Under the pieces are notes generated by a model. That model was not told where the DNA came from. It made no database searches and worked only from the letters and a program-made list of their open reading frames with translations. Below, piece after piece: positions 17,088 through 25,923 of a stretch of 64,000 nt of DNA. Source of the DNA: Rubripirellula lacrimiformis. GTDB lineage: Bacteria; Planctomycetota; Planctomycetia; Pirellulales; Pirellulaceae. The stretch's first letter is position 1, and each line of letters starts with the position of its first letter. The stretch lies in contig NZ_CP036525.1 of the NCBI RefSeq assembly GCF_007741535.1, forward strand, positions 2,108,001 through 2,172,000. The letters are read 5' to 3'. Both the position numbers and the translations under genes were made by a program.

Positions 17088-20000
17088 TTGAACCGCCTCG
17101 TACCCGCACACAGTCGTCGTCTCGCTTGGGTGGCCGCCTTTTGGCTCCTCGCACACGCCGATGCGCCAGCACAGTTCTCGATGCCCGTCCCAACCGACGA
17201 AGCGTCGACCGCCACCACGACGTCGCCACCGACGATCGCGACCGGCCAACAGAAGATCGCCGAAGTCCGCAGGGCCATTGCAGGTCAGGACTATCACACG
17301 GCGGTTCAGTCCTATCGAGCAGCGGCTGCATTGCAGTCGAAATTTCCTCAGTTGGCTGGTGAGCTGCAAGGCTTGCGAGGCCAGCTGGAAAACATCGGTA
17401 TCGATGCTGCCCTGTTGACGATGCCACCACAGTTGGGCATCACCAAAATGCCTGAAATCGGCAACGCGATTCCGCTGGATGGCCTCGCCCAATCAGTCGC
17501 AAAGAATCCGAAACAAGAAGCGTTGCGTCTGGTCGCTATCGGCCGCGCAGCGTTGGATCGCGGAGATGTCACCACGGCATTGTCCCTAGCCCACAAGGCC
17601 GAGTCGCTGAATGTCCCCGAAAAGGACTTTGCAGCCGGCGAGCCGCGTGTTTGGCAGCTTGTGTTAGATGCTGAGTCGGCAGCACGCCGAAGCGGTATCG
17701 CGCAAGTGTCCGGCACCAGCCCGTGGCCAAGCGGAGTTCAGCCGGCGATGGCAGTGGGTGATGGAAACCCCGTCGCACAAATGCTGTACAGTGCGGACGC
17801 CGATACGTCGGCTGTTCAGCAAGTACAGAACACCGTGCCTTTGAACGGCAACCGAGCGTCCGCTGCAAACGAGATGTTTGATGCCGGGATGCGTGCACTA
17901 TCAAGCGGCGACAAAGCACTCGCGCTGCAAAACTTCCGCGAAGCGTGGAAGAATGAAGCCGATCTGGATCCTACCCAGCGTAGTCAGCTGAAAGACAAGT
18001 TGACCCTGTTGCAGCCAACCCGTTTGGGCGCCGCTGCAAAAGACCAAGGTGAACTGACCGCGATCGACAAGGCACAACTTGAATCGCAAGAAAAGACTCG
18101 TCGCTTGTACCGCGAGGTAACGGCCGAGCTAGCGAAGAACGAACAGAGCAAGACTGCGGCTCCGTTGGATGCCCTGGATCAACTGGAACGACTTCGCGGA
18201 CGAGTCGAAGATGCCGATTTGGACGCCAGTGCGAAGCGATCCTTGGCCGTGATGGTCGATCGTGCTGTGTCGGCTCAAAAGAAGTACATCGCTGACAACA
18301 AGGCGAAGATCGAACTGGATCTGCAGAACCAGGCCGTCCGTATGGAGATGGACCAAGAGAATTCTCGCGAAATTCGTATCGATCAAGAAATCTCGACCCT
18401 GGTCGAAGACTTCAACGATCTGATCAAAGAACGTCGCTATCAAGAAGCCGAAGTCTTGGCCAAGCAAGTCCAAGAACTGAAGCCTTCGGACCCGATTGCA
18501 ACCAGCATGTTCCAAATGAGTCGTATGGGGACTCAGATCATGTTGAATCAAGAAGTTCAAGAAGACAAAGAGTTGGCTTACTTGAACAACATGTTGGACG
18601 TCGAACGTGCATCGATTGGTCCGGATCCGGATCGGCCCATGACTCTGCCCGACGCTCAGGTGTGGGAAAACCTGTCGATGTCGCGATTGCCATCGCGCGG
18701 CGACGGAGACCCTCGTCTAAGCCCAGCAGAAAACGCGATCAAGCAGAAGCTGTCGACTCAAGTCAACATCAAGTACCGAGCCCGTCCACTGGGTGAAGTG
18801 CTGGACGACTTGGCCGCTGTGACCGGCGTTCCCATCGTGATCGATGAACGTGCCCTCAGCGTGGTTCGAGTGACTCCGGAAACTCCGGTAACGCTACAAC
18901 TGCAGAACGATATCTCGCTGAAAAGTGCACTGAATATCATCCTGGAACGATTGGAACTGACGCACGTTATCGAAAACGACGTTTTGACGATCACCAGTAT
19001 CGAAGCCAAGCGAAGCAAGGTGTTTCCGCGGACTTACCGTGTTACCGACCTGGTGACGCCCATTCCGAACTTCACCAGCAGCTACGAAGACGGTTTGGCA
19101 GGAGCACTTCGCAACGCCTACCAAATGTCGAATCCGCGAAGTGACGTCCAAGTCGTGCCTGTATCGATGACCGATCTGGGCACCGGCATGGCACAGAAAA
19201 TGTCGCCGATGAGCATGAATAACCCCAGCGTGCTGGGACAGTATCATTCGATGGGATCGCAAGGTGGCTTCGGCATGGGCAATCCGCCCGGCGGTGGCGG
19301 CGGTGCGGGGGGAGCCTCGTTCGCGAACTTTGACAGCCTGATCGACCTGATTCAAACCACTGTCGTTCCCGATACTTGGGATCAACTTGGTGGTCCTAGT
19401 ACGATGAAGGAATATTCGCAAAACCTTAGCTTGGTCATCAGTACGACCAGCGATGTTCACGACCAGATCGCCGACCTGCTTGAATCGCTCCGCCGATTGC
19501 AAAACCTGCAGATCACGATTGAAGTTCGGTTCATCACGCTATCGGATACCTTCGCCGAACAGATCGGTGTCGACTTTGACCTCAGCTTCGATGACAACAC
19601 TCGTCAGGTACCCGACGATGACACCGGACCGAGCGTAACGGTGGGGATCGGTGCCAGCGGTGTGCCTACGGCTGACTTGGACATTAAGTTTGACCAAAGC
19701 GTCAGTGCCGGTGTTCCCACCTTTGGTGGTGCCAATATCGGGACTCCATCGTCACTCGGTTTTGCAATCCTTAGCGACATCGAAGCCTTCTTCTTCCTGC
19801 AAGCGGTGCAAGCCGATACACGTACCAACGTGATGCAGGCTCCGAAGGTTACCCTGTTCGACGGACAATTCGCAACGATCAGCGACGTGTCACAACGACC
19901 GTTCGTGACCAGCATTACGCCGGTTGTCGGTGACTTCGCAGTCGCTCAACAGCCCGTCATTGTGGTTCTGAACGAAGGCACACAGTTGAACGTTCAAGGC

Positions 20001-20483
20001 TTGGTCAGTGATGACAAGCGGTTCGTGCGACTGACGCTGGTTCCTTTCTTTAGCCAGATCGGAAACGTCGACACCTTCACTTACGAAGGCCGACGTACGA
20101 CCAGCAACAGCAGCCGCGATGAAACCGACACCAACGGTGACGGTGTGATCGACGAAGACGACGAAACCGATACCGAGGATTCAAACGAGATCGTCGAAGG
20201 TACCACGGTTCAGTTGCCGACCTTTGCTTTCACATCGGTCAGCACCACAGTCAGTGTTCCTGATGGTGGTACGATCCTGTTGGGTGGTATCAAGCGTCTG
20301 TCCGAAGGCCGAACTGAAAAGGGTACGCCGCTGTTGAGCAAGATTCCGTATGTCAGCCGCCTGTTCCGAAACGTGTCGGTGGGACGTACTGCTCAAAGCC
20401 TGATGTTGATGGTCACACCGCGGATCATCATCCAAGAGGAAGAAGAGCTAGCACAGACTGGGTTCGATCCCAATCGCCGCTAG
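17088..20483 (+). CDS. Large secretin (type II/III secretion or pilus-type outer-membrane channel)
   Basis: This 1131-residue protein forms an outer-membrane secretion pore. The start is TTG at 17088, supported by AAGGAG seven bases upstream and a signal peptide (WVAAFWLLAHADAPAQ). Residues about 60-500 are helical and TPR-like, rich in Ala, Gln, Glu and Lys. An STN/N0-type domain follows near 556-640 (YRARPLGEVLDDLAAVTGVP). After a Gly-rich linker near 730-745 and a secretin N domain near 750-800, the secretin core runs from about 806 to the end, with VPDGGTILLGGIKRLSEG and LMLMVTPRIIIQEEEE. A DTNGDGVIDEDD loop (residues 1014-1025) inserted in the core fits an EF-hand calcium site. A strong terminator follows. 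Confidence 0.92.
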   Translation: MNRLVPAHSRRLAWVAAFWLLAHADAPAQFSMPVPTDEASTATTTSPPTIATGQQKIAEVRRAIAGQDYHTAVQSYRAAAALQSKFPQLAGELQGLRGQLENIGIDAALLTMPPQLGITKMPEIGNAIPLDGLAQSVAKNPKQEALRLVAIGRAALDRGDVTTALSLAHKAESLNVPEKDFAAGEPRVWQLVLDAESAARRSGIAQVSGTSPWPSGVQPAMAVGDGNPVAQMLYSADADTSAVQQVQNTVPLNGNRASAANEMFDAGMRALSSGDKALALQNFREAWKNEADLDPTQRSQLKDKLTLLQPTRLGAAAKDQGELTAIDKAQLESQEKTRRLYREVTAELAKNEQSKTAAPLDALDQLERLRGRVEDADLDASAKRSLAVMVDRAVSAQKKYIADNKAKIELDLQNQAVRMEMDQENSREIRIDQEISTLVEDFNDLIKERRYQEAEVLAKQVQELKPSDPIATSMFQMSRMGTQIMLNQEVQEDKELAYLNNMLDVERASIGPDPDRPMTLPDAQVWENLSMSRLPSRGDGDPRLSPAENAIKQKLSTQVNIKYRARPLGEVLDDLAAVTGVPIVIDERALSVVRVTPETPVTLQLQNDISLKSALNIILERLELTHVIENDVLTITSIEAKRSKVFPRTYRVTDLVTPIPNFTSSYEDGLAGALRNAYQMSNPRSDVQVVPVSMTDLGTGMAQKMSPMSMNNPSVLGQYHSMGSQGGFGMGNPPGGGGGAGGASFANFDSLIDLIQTTVVPDTWDQLGGPSTMKEYSQNLSLVISTTSDVHDQIADLLESLRRLQNLQITIEVRFITLSDTFAEQIGVDFDLSFDDNTRQVPDDDTGPSVTVGIGASGVPTADLDIKFDQSVSAGVPTFGGANIGTPSSLGFAILSDIEAFFFLQAVQADTRTNVMQAPKVTLFDGQFATISDVSQRPFVTSITPVVGDFAVAQQPVIVVLNEGTQLNVQGLVSDDKRFVRLTLVPFFSQIGNVDTFTYEGRRTTSNSSRDETDTNGDGVIDEDDETDTEDSNEIVEGTTVQLPTFAFTSVSTTVSVPDGGTILLGGIKRLSEGRTEKGTPLLSKIPYVSRLFRNVSVGRTAQSLMLMVTPRIIIQEEEELAQTGFDPNRR

Positions 20484-20509
20484 ATAACCTTCCTCGGAAA
20501 GTCTCTACG

Positions 20510-20539
20510 AAAAGGTCCCGCTTCGGCGGGGCCTTTTTT
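20510..20539 (+). terminator. Intrinsic terminator after the secretin gene
   Basis: GGTCCCGC (20514-20521) pairs with GCGGGGCC (20526-20533) over 8 pairs including one G-U, with a TTCG tetraloop and a run of six T residues at 20534-20539. It lies 27 bp past the secretin stop codon. This is a textbook rho-independent terminator. Confidence 0.92.
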
Positions 20540-20833
20540 CGTTGGGGAACAAACTGGGACAAGCATTGAAAGAACGCGGATCGGGCCAGCGAAGATAGAT
20601 CGCTCGACCGCCGTAGCCTGGACAAGATCAGACCTAGAGCCTTCGCCTCGGAACCCGCGTTACCGGTTGCGATGCCATGGGCCACAAGTCACTTGCATCG
20701 ATATCAGCGGCAGCATTACCGGCAACCGTGTTATCGGTCACCACTGGCCTGCACCGAAACCACTGATCTGGGGTTCGGGACGCTCGCGTCAGCAATGCAA
20801 GCGCCGCGAATAGCTTAAAGAATCACCGATCAA
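20540..20833. other. Intergenic region with no supported feature
   Basis: I see no gene, strong hairpin or repeat between the secretin terminator and the stop codon of the small zinc-ribbon gene. Short open frames here lack protein-like composition. Confidence 0.5.
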
Positions 20834-21070
20834 TCAGTTGACGACGGCTTTTTGTTTCGCCGCTCGCTGAAGCGCCTCTTCCACTCGAACCATCAGCGGG
20901 TCCACGGTTTCAGTGGCCTGTGGTTCGACCGATCCTTGGCAAACATCCGTGCACTCGGCGACAAATTCTGCATTGCAGTGCTGGCACGCGACGGTATATC
21001 CCATCAGCGAAGCACGGATCTGCACACGCCGACCGCAGGTCGGGCATGATTGGGTGAATCTGATAGACAT
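20834..21070 (-). CDS. Small zinc-ribbon protein
   Basis: This 78-residue protein has two CxxC knuckles (CPTCGRR near residue 9 and CQHCNAEF near 31) separated by about 20 residues, a typical zinc-ribbon fold. An acidic and helical C-terminal half follows (DPLMVRVEEALQRAAKQ). The ATG at 21070 has GGAG seven bases upstream; a GTG one codon earlier is less well placed. Small ribbons of this kind are common in planctomycetes, and their partners (nucleic acid or protein) are not known to me. It stands alone between two long intergenic gaps. Confidence 0.7.
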   Translation of the reverse strand: MSIRFTQSCPTCGRRVQIRASLMGYTVACQHCNAEFVAECTDVCQGSVEPQATETVDPLMVRVEEALQRAAKQKAVVN

Positions 21071-21654
21071 CACAAAACTCCATTAGTGAGTGGACAGGCA
21101 ACCGATGTCCTTGAAGGTGCGATCTTATCCCTTCCAGGCGATTACGGCAAGTAAGTTTGCCAATGTCGTTTGGGCTTTCGCAGCCACGACGGTTGTGTCA
21201 GACACCCTTCGTTAGATAAGTATTCCTTTTCCTCCCCCTCGGGAGAGGTGCCTAGGATAGCAGCTGCTGACGCAATTTCTATGGTTTGATTGGGAATAAT
21301 CTGAGTAGAGCCGCAGACAGCGCCAAACGCATCGTTTCCAACGTCATCTTCGTTAGGAACCCCTCGTTTGGATGACTTGCAGCACCTTTTTACCGTGGCA
21401 TCTCGACTCGCTTATGGATGCAATGAGCGGGCGGTAGGTTCGGCCGCCAGAATCCCTTACGCTTAGGCCAGACAGACCTATGACAGGTCTTCCAAAGGCC
21501 TTGGGCTTTTCTGGTTGAGGAATCAGAGAGATCGGTTGGACACTTCATCCGGCCGGCTTTCCACCCAAAAACAGGGCCGACCCATCGGACATTTGTTTTT
21601 GATGCCTCGACATCCCCTGAACACCTACCCCCCCGCACGGGAAGCGACGAAGCG
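21071..21654. other. Long intergenic region with a hairpin series
   Basis: This 584-bp gap has no supported gene. Three dyads follow each other at 21430-21448 (GGCGG/CCGCC), 21474-21490 (AGACCT/AGGTCT, 5-base loop) and 21494-21510 (AAAGGCC/GGCTTTT, 3-base loop). The last resembles a small terminator on the plus strand. The downstream phosphatase gene starts at 21655. Confidence 0.4.
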
Positions 21655-22155
21655 ATGAATACCAAGCGTGTACTGTTTGTTTGCATGGGAAACATTTGTC
21701 GGTCTCCTGCCGGCGAGGCCGTGATGCAGCGTTTTGCGACTGAATTTGGCGCCGATGTGGAAGTCGATTCGGCTGGCACACACGGCTACCACGTCGGCGA
21801 GCCTGCCGACGAGCGAATGCAGGCTGCAGCCGAGGCGCGGGGCTACGAACTGACTAGCCGTGGCCGAAAGGTCACCGAAAGTGATTTGGACCCCAGCCGA
21901 TTTGATCTGGTGTTAGCCATGGACACCGAGAACCACACGATTCTGCAGGATATGGCGGGCGGAGTGCAGACGCATGTGCGGATGTTCAGCGACTATCTTG
22001 ACGACACTTGGCCCACCGACGTCCCCGATCCGTATTACGGTGAGGACGATGGGTTCACCAAAGTGCTAGACATGCTGGAAGAAGGTTGCCCCATCATCTT
22101 GCAAACGCTAACCGGCGAAGACATCTTCGCGGGCGAGTTCGAAGAAGACCAGTAA
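21655..22155 (+). CDS. Low-molecular-weight protein-tyrosine phosphatase
   Basis: This cytoplasmic phosphatase of 166 residues has the P-loop C(X)5R at its N-terminus (FVCMGNICRSP; Cys10 nucleophile, Arg16) and the general-acid DPYYG motif near residue 123. Family members dephosphorylate protein tyrosines and in many bacteria control exopolysaccharide tyrosine kinases. The envelope-polysaccharide genes a few kilobases upstream make such a role possible, but no BY-kinase is visible. The C-terminal tail is acidic (GEFEEDQ). The start has no strong Shine-Dalgarno, but the P-loop position fixes it within a few residues. Confidence 0.93.
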   Translation: MNTKRVLFVCMGNICRSPAGEAVMQRFATEFGADVEVDSAGTHGYHVGEPADERMQAAAEARGYELTSRGRKVTESDLDPSRFDLVLAMDTENHTILQDMAGGVQTHVRMFSDYLDDTWPTDVPDPYYGEDDGFTKVLDMLEEGCPIILQTLTGEDIFAGEFEEDQ

Positions 22156-22321
22156 ATCGCTTTCGACAGGGGGGGCACTTCGATGTCGCCCCGCCGCGGG
22201 AAGACCGCCGGGGATGACTGGTTCGCACTGGCCGCGCCAGAGTTTAGCGGCCAATGTCGTCCGGCGTAGATTGTCTTTCGGCAGATCGCTTCTGCTGGCA
22301 ACCGCTTTGTTTCATGCTTCG

Positions 22322-22996
22322 CTAGCGAGACGATCGCGTTCGGCGTTCTCGCTTGAATCGGATTTGGCAGCCGATCGGGACCGTTTCGGTGACCTTCGGA
22401 TTCTTGCCGGCCAGCACCGCGTCTAAGGCCTCGGCAACATATCGTTGCGTGATCTGTTTGCCGTCGGGGCTGTCGTCCATCGAACCCATGTAAGCCACTT
22501 TGCCAGCTTGGTTGATGACAAAGCACTGGGGCGTGAACTTGGCTCCAAACTGCTTGGCGATTTGTTGACTCGGATCGATCAGGTAGGCAAACGGGAACGC
22601 CTTGGATTCGGCTTTTTCCTTCATCGCTGGCAGCGAGTCTTCGTCGATCAGATTGACATTGATGGCAACCACAGCGACATCGCGTGGCGAGTAGTTCTCG
22701 TGCAACCAGATCAGCCGGTCTTCCACATCGACCGCGTACGGGCAACTGTTGCAAGTGAAGACAACGACGGTGGCAGCCTTATCGCTCGTCTCAGCTCGCG
22801 AATGATGCTTTCCATCGACACCTTCCAGCGCTTCCCACGACGGGGCAGCGTCACCGACGCTGATCACGCTGTTGTACTGGCCGGCTGCCGCAATCCCGGA
22901 CACCCCGCCTGTGCCGGATCCCGCCAAAGCTAGAAACACAATCGTTAGGGACCGTAGACCAAAGAATGACTGCATGGCTTGGGCGACTCTGGGCAT
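22322..22996 (-). CDS. Exported thioredoxin-fold protein (AhpC/TSA-like)
   Basis: This 224-residue protein has a signal peptide (FFGLRSLTIVFLALAGSG, then small residues to about 38) and a thioredoxin-like domain from about 45 to 205. The redox site is FTCNSCPYA (CxxC), followed by an AINVNLIDEDS strand and a cis-proline region (AKFTPQCFVI). Proteins of this type are common in planctomycetes and are predicted periplasmic thiol reductases or peroxiredoxin-like proteins. The C-terminus is unusually basic (RFKRERRTRSSR). An internal Met8 at 22975 is an alternative start that would place the signal peptide at the very N-terminus. The gene is convergent with the phosphatase gene. Confidence 0.85.
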   Translation of the reverse strand: MPRVAQAMQSFFGLRSLTIVFLALAGSGTGGVSGIAAAGQYNSVISVGDAAPSWEALEGVDGKHHSRAETSDKAATVVVFTCNSCPYAVDVEDRLIWLHENYSPRDVAVVAINVNLIDEDSLPAMKEKAESKAFPFAYLIDPSQQIAKQFGAKFTPQCFVINQAGKVAYMGSMDDSPDGKQITQRYVAEALDAVLAGKNPKVTETVPIGCQIRFKRERRTRSSR

Positions 22997-23062
22997 GGGG
23001 GGAAGGTTGCTGGGTTCGCGATCGCGACGGGTTCGCCGCGGTTGGGGGATGACTCGATTCCG

Positions 23063-24163
23063 CTAGACCATTTTTCGCAGCAATTCGATTCCCCGATGCA
23101 GCGTCTCGTCGGGAGCAGCGAAACTGATGCGAAAGTGTGTGTCACGATGGCTGAAAATATTGCCTGGGATGATCAGCAGACCCTTCTCGATCGCTTTCTC
23201 GACGAACTTCGCACCGCTGGCGATCGGCGACTTGGGAAACACATAAAACGCACCACCCGGTTTTGCGATTTCGAACTTATCCGAAAGCCCATCGACGATC
23301 AGGTCGCGTTTGCGTGCGTAGTCTGCGATGTGTCCGTCCAGATTGACCTCCATCGCACGAAGAGCACCCCACTGGGCCGGTTGAGGCGAACAGACAAACG
23401 AATACTGTTGGATTTTCAGCATAGTGTTGATGATGGCCGATGGTCCGTGAACGTATCCGACTCGCCAACCGGTCATCGCGTGACTCTTGCTGAATCCGTC
23501 AATGACGATCGTTTGTTCATTGAAGGCTGCGGGCGACGAGAATTTGCCGTCGTAGAAGAAGCGGCTGTAGATTTCGTCTGATACCAGCGCGATGTTTCGA
23601 TCAGCCGCGATCTTGGCGACCGCTTTCAGTTCGTCTTCGGTGGCCGTGACACCGGTCGGATTGGCGGGGCTGTTGACCAGGATCATTTTGGTCTTTGATG
23701 TGATCGCGGCCTCGATCTTGGCAGGGTCTAGCCGGAAATCGGGATACGAATCGACCGGCACCGGTACACCGCCACACATCTTCACCAGGGCCGGATACAT
23801 CACAAAGTAGGGATCCAGGTAGATCACTTCGTCGCCCGGATTGATCATCGCTAGCATCGCCAGCATCAAACCGCCGCTGGTTCCGCTGCTGACAAAAACG
23901 TCGCGATCGGCGTGTGAGTACAGTTCTTTGACTTCGCTGGCGATGGCTTCCCGCAGCGGGCCGATTCCCTGCGTTGGCGAGTAAGCGTTTTTGCCGGACT
24001 GGATCGCTTCGATGGTCGCCGACTTGATTTCGTCGGGGACGTCAAAATCGGGCTGCCCAATGGATAGGTTGATGGGATCTTTAAGTTTGGCGGCGAGGTC
24101 AAAGACTTTGCGAATTCCGCTGCTGTCAAACGCGTTGGTCCGGTCGGCAATCCAAGGATGCAT
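23063..24163 (-). CDS. Class I/II pyridoxal-phosphate aminotransferase (aspartate aminotransferase-like)
   Basis: This fold-type I aminotransferase of about 366 residues contains INLSIGQPDFDVP near the N-terminus, NSPANPTGVTATEDEL (PLP-binding Asn), VSDEIYSRFFYDG (Asp and Tyr of the PLP site) and the Schiff-base lysine in GFSKSHAMTGWRVGY. The conserved C-terminal arginine for the substrate carboxylate is in FRISFA. It most resembles aspartate or broad aromatic/aspartate aminotransferases; the donor cannot be fixed from sequence. The frame extends upstream to 24448, but homology starts at the Met at 24163, which I chose. It is divergent from the DUF4416 gene. Confidence 0.9.
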   Translation of the reverse strand: MHPWIADRTNAFDSSGIRKVFDLAAKLKDPINLSIGQPDFDVPDEIKSATIEAIQSGKNAYSPTQGIGPLREAIASEVKELYSHADRDVFVSSGTSGGLMLAMLAMINPGDEVIYLDPYFVMYPALVKMCGGVPVPVDSYPDFRLDPAKIEAAITSKTKMILVNSPANPTGVTATEDELKAVAKIAADRNIALVSDEIYSRFFYDGKFSSPAAFNEQTIVIDGFSKSHAMTGWRVGYVHGPSAIINTMLKIQQYSFVCSPQPAQWGALRAMEVNLDGHIADYARKRDLIVDGLSDKFEIAKPGGAFYVFPKSPIASGAKFVEKAIEKGLLIIPGNIFSHRDTHFRISFAAPDETLHRGIELLRKMV

Positions 24164-24305
24164 GGGGTTTCTGGCTCGAGTTGGCTTGAGGAATCCGTCA
24201 CGCTGCGTGAAACTAGACTGCGTGAAACCAAAATTGTAGCAACGATTCAGCATATCCGGCATCCGCACCAGGACACCCGGCATCCGCCTTCGGAGAGTCT
24301 GCGAA

Positions 24306-24869
24306 GTGTCATCGATTCGTTTGATCGAACCCGTCGTTCGTATTTGTGCCGTGATCACGCGGCACCCGGTGGCGCACCGGTGGGCGATCGAAAAAATCAG
24401 TGCCGCCTGGGGGGCAGTCCAAAAGACATCGCAGCCGGTGCCGTTCATCGCGGGCGGTTTTTACGATGACACGATGGGCGTCGGATTGCAAAAGACGTTG
24501 ATCGCCTTTGGCGACTATCAAGATCCCGGCGGGCTGGCCGATTGGAAGATTCAAACCAACGATTGGGAATCTGAATACGCCGGGCTAGGTGGTCATGACG
24601 AGCCACGGCCCATCAATTTAGACGTCGGCTATCTAAGCCAGGCCAAACTAGTCTTGGCGACGATCAAAGATCGCGATCATCGGATCTACTTGCGACGCGG
24701 GATTTTTGCCGAAGTGACGCTGAATTACGTCGGCAAGAACTGGCAACACCATCGTTGGTCGTACCCCAGCTATCGCACCGACGAAGTTGCCGATTTTGCT
24801 GGTCGTTGCCGCACCGACCTACGTGCCTATTTGGAACAAACCGGTCAGATCCGGCGTGTTGTGAAATAG
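24306..24869 (+). CDS. DUF4416-family protein
   Basis: This 187-residue soluble protein matches the DUF4416 pattern. Signs are FIAGGFYDDTMG near residue 50, then RPINLDVGYLSQAKLVLAT and RIYLRRGIFAEVTLNY in the middle, and a tryptophan- and tyrosine-rich WSYPSYRTDEV near the end. The family is conserved in planctomycetes and delta-proteobacteria and has no established function. The start is GTG at 24306; other GTG or ATG codons nearby would change it by a few residues. It lies alone between the divergent aminotransferase gene and a secreted-protein gene. Confidence 0.8.
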   Translation: MSSIRLIEPVVRICAVITRHPVAHRWAIEKISAAWGAVQKTSQPVPFIAGGFYDDTMGVGLQKTLIAFGDYQDPGGLADWKIQTNDWESEYAGLGGHDEPRPINLDVGYLSQAKLVLATIKDRDHRIYLRRGIFAEVTLNYVGKNWQHHRWSYPSYRTDEVADFAGRCRTDLRAYLEQTGQIRRVVK

Positions 24870-25021
24870 GGCCTGCAACGAATCGCTGGCCCGAATAACC
24901 GGCTTAATCGTTCGTGCATTCAAATTCGGTGGGACCGGCGGTCGATGAATCACTGGGAACGTGATTGGCGATGGATGCCAGTTTCACGCCAATTTTGATT
25001 CACCGATCCATGGATGGACCG

Positions 25022-25597
25022 ATGCGACCCAATACGACCCCTGTGGCTCTGGCCAGCGTTGACTTTACGCGATCCTTGTTGACCCGCACGGCGGTCGCCG
25101 CAGTGATCGTGGTGTCCGCATGTGCCAGTGCCGATGCCCATCACCCGGATCGTGAAAACCAACCCGTCCATGCCCGAGTCGATGTGATCGGCCCGTTGGG
25201 GAACCGTTTGCCGGCTTCCTATCGCCGACGATACAACCGCCCAACCAATATCGGCGGAAAAATTGCGTATTGGATCGCGCCGACCAGCCAAGAAGCGATG
25301 GCCTGGCACAAGGCGACGCATCAAAAGGCCTACGAATGTGACCGACCCCGTTTGGAAACACACTACTTCTACCCCAAGCCATACGAGGCTCTGAAGGTCG
25401 GGCCACGGCCGAAGCCCGAAGCGGACGTCGCGCGAGCAAAACTCAATACGTTTGATAACGAAGGCGACGCCAACGCGGCGGCAGAAGCAGAGGCCGACTT
25501 GAACGGTCCCGCCGTCGATCCACTCGGTCAGACCCAGGGACTTCTCGAAGATGTGATCGACGCCACCGGCGAAGGCCTGGGCGAATCAGGGCTGTAA
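25022..25597 (+). CDS. Secreted planctomycete protein of unknown function
   Basis: This protein of about 191 residues has a signal peptide (RTAVAAVIVVSACASADA) followed by a mature part with YRRRYNRPTNIGGKIAYWIA and HKATHQKAYECDRPR, and an HYFYPKPYEAL motif. I associate this type with planctomycetes but know no function. The C-terminal 60 residues are Ala/Glu/Asp-rich. ATG 25022 gives a standard basic n-region; upstream in-frame starts at 24965, 24971 and 25010 would only lengthen the leader. It lies 326 bp upstream of a TolC-type gene on the same strand, so the two may work together in the envelope. Confidence 0.65.
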   Translation: MRPNTTPVALASVDFTRSLLTRTAVAAVIVVSACASADAHHPDRENQPVHARVDVIGPLGNRLPASYRRRYNRPTNIGGKIAYWIAPTSQEAMAWHKATHQKAYECDRPRLETHYFYPKPYEALKVGPRPKPEADVARAKLNTFDNEGDANAAAEAEADLNGPAVDPLGQTQGLLEDVIDATGEGLGESGL

Positions 25598-25923
25598 GTC
25601 CCCCCCCCCGAGCCGCTGGGCGGTGTCCTTGAGGGTCCGTCGCGGTCGCAAAAACTGCGTGAAATACGGGGGATCGTGCGCGGCCAGCCGCCCGGGATCC
25701 GCCACATTCGACGTGGGAAAAGAAACTTCACCATTTTTGTAGGAACCGTCAAAGTTTACCAACCAGGACTCCGATAACTTCATTGGGCGAGGTTTCCTCT
25801 TTTCAGGGGAAACACCGTGGGGGGCTTCCACACTCGACCCGCTTAGGGAACATGCCATAGTCGCGTGGTGCGACTGTTGGTGTCGGCATGTTTTACGGCG
25901 GCACGACCCCGGAAGTCTAAACA
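25598..25923. other. Intergenic region upstream of the TolC-type gene
   Basis: This 326-bp gap begins with a run of nine C residues (25601-25609) just after the preceding stop codon. I see no gene, and no strong hairpin or promoter match. It presumably contains the promoter and leader of the outer-membrane efflux gene. Confidence 0.4.

Noticed and set aside
21390-21779. 129-codon minus-strand frame over the phosphatase start
   Set aside because: It overlaps the intact P-loop coding region of the LMW phosphatase and has no homology.
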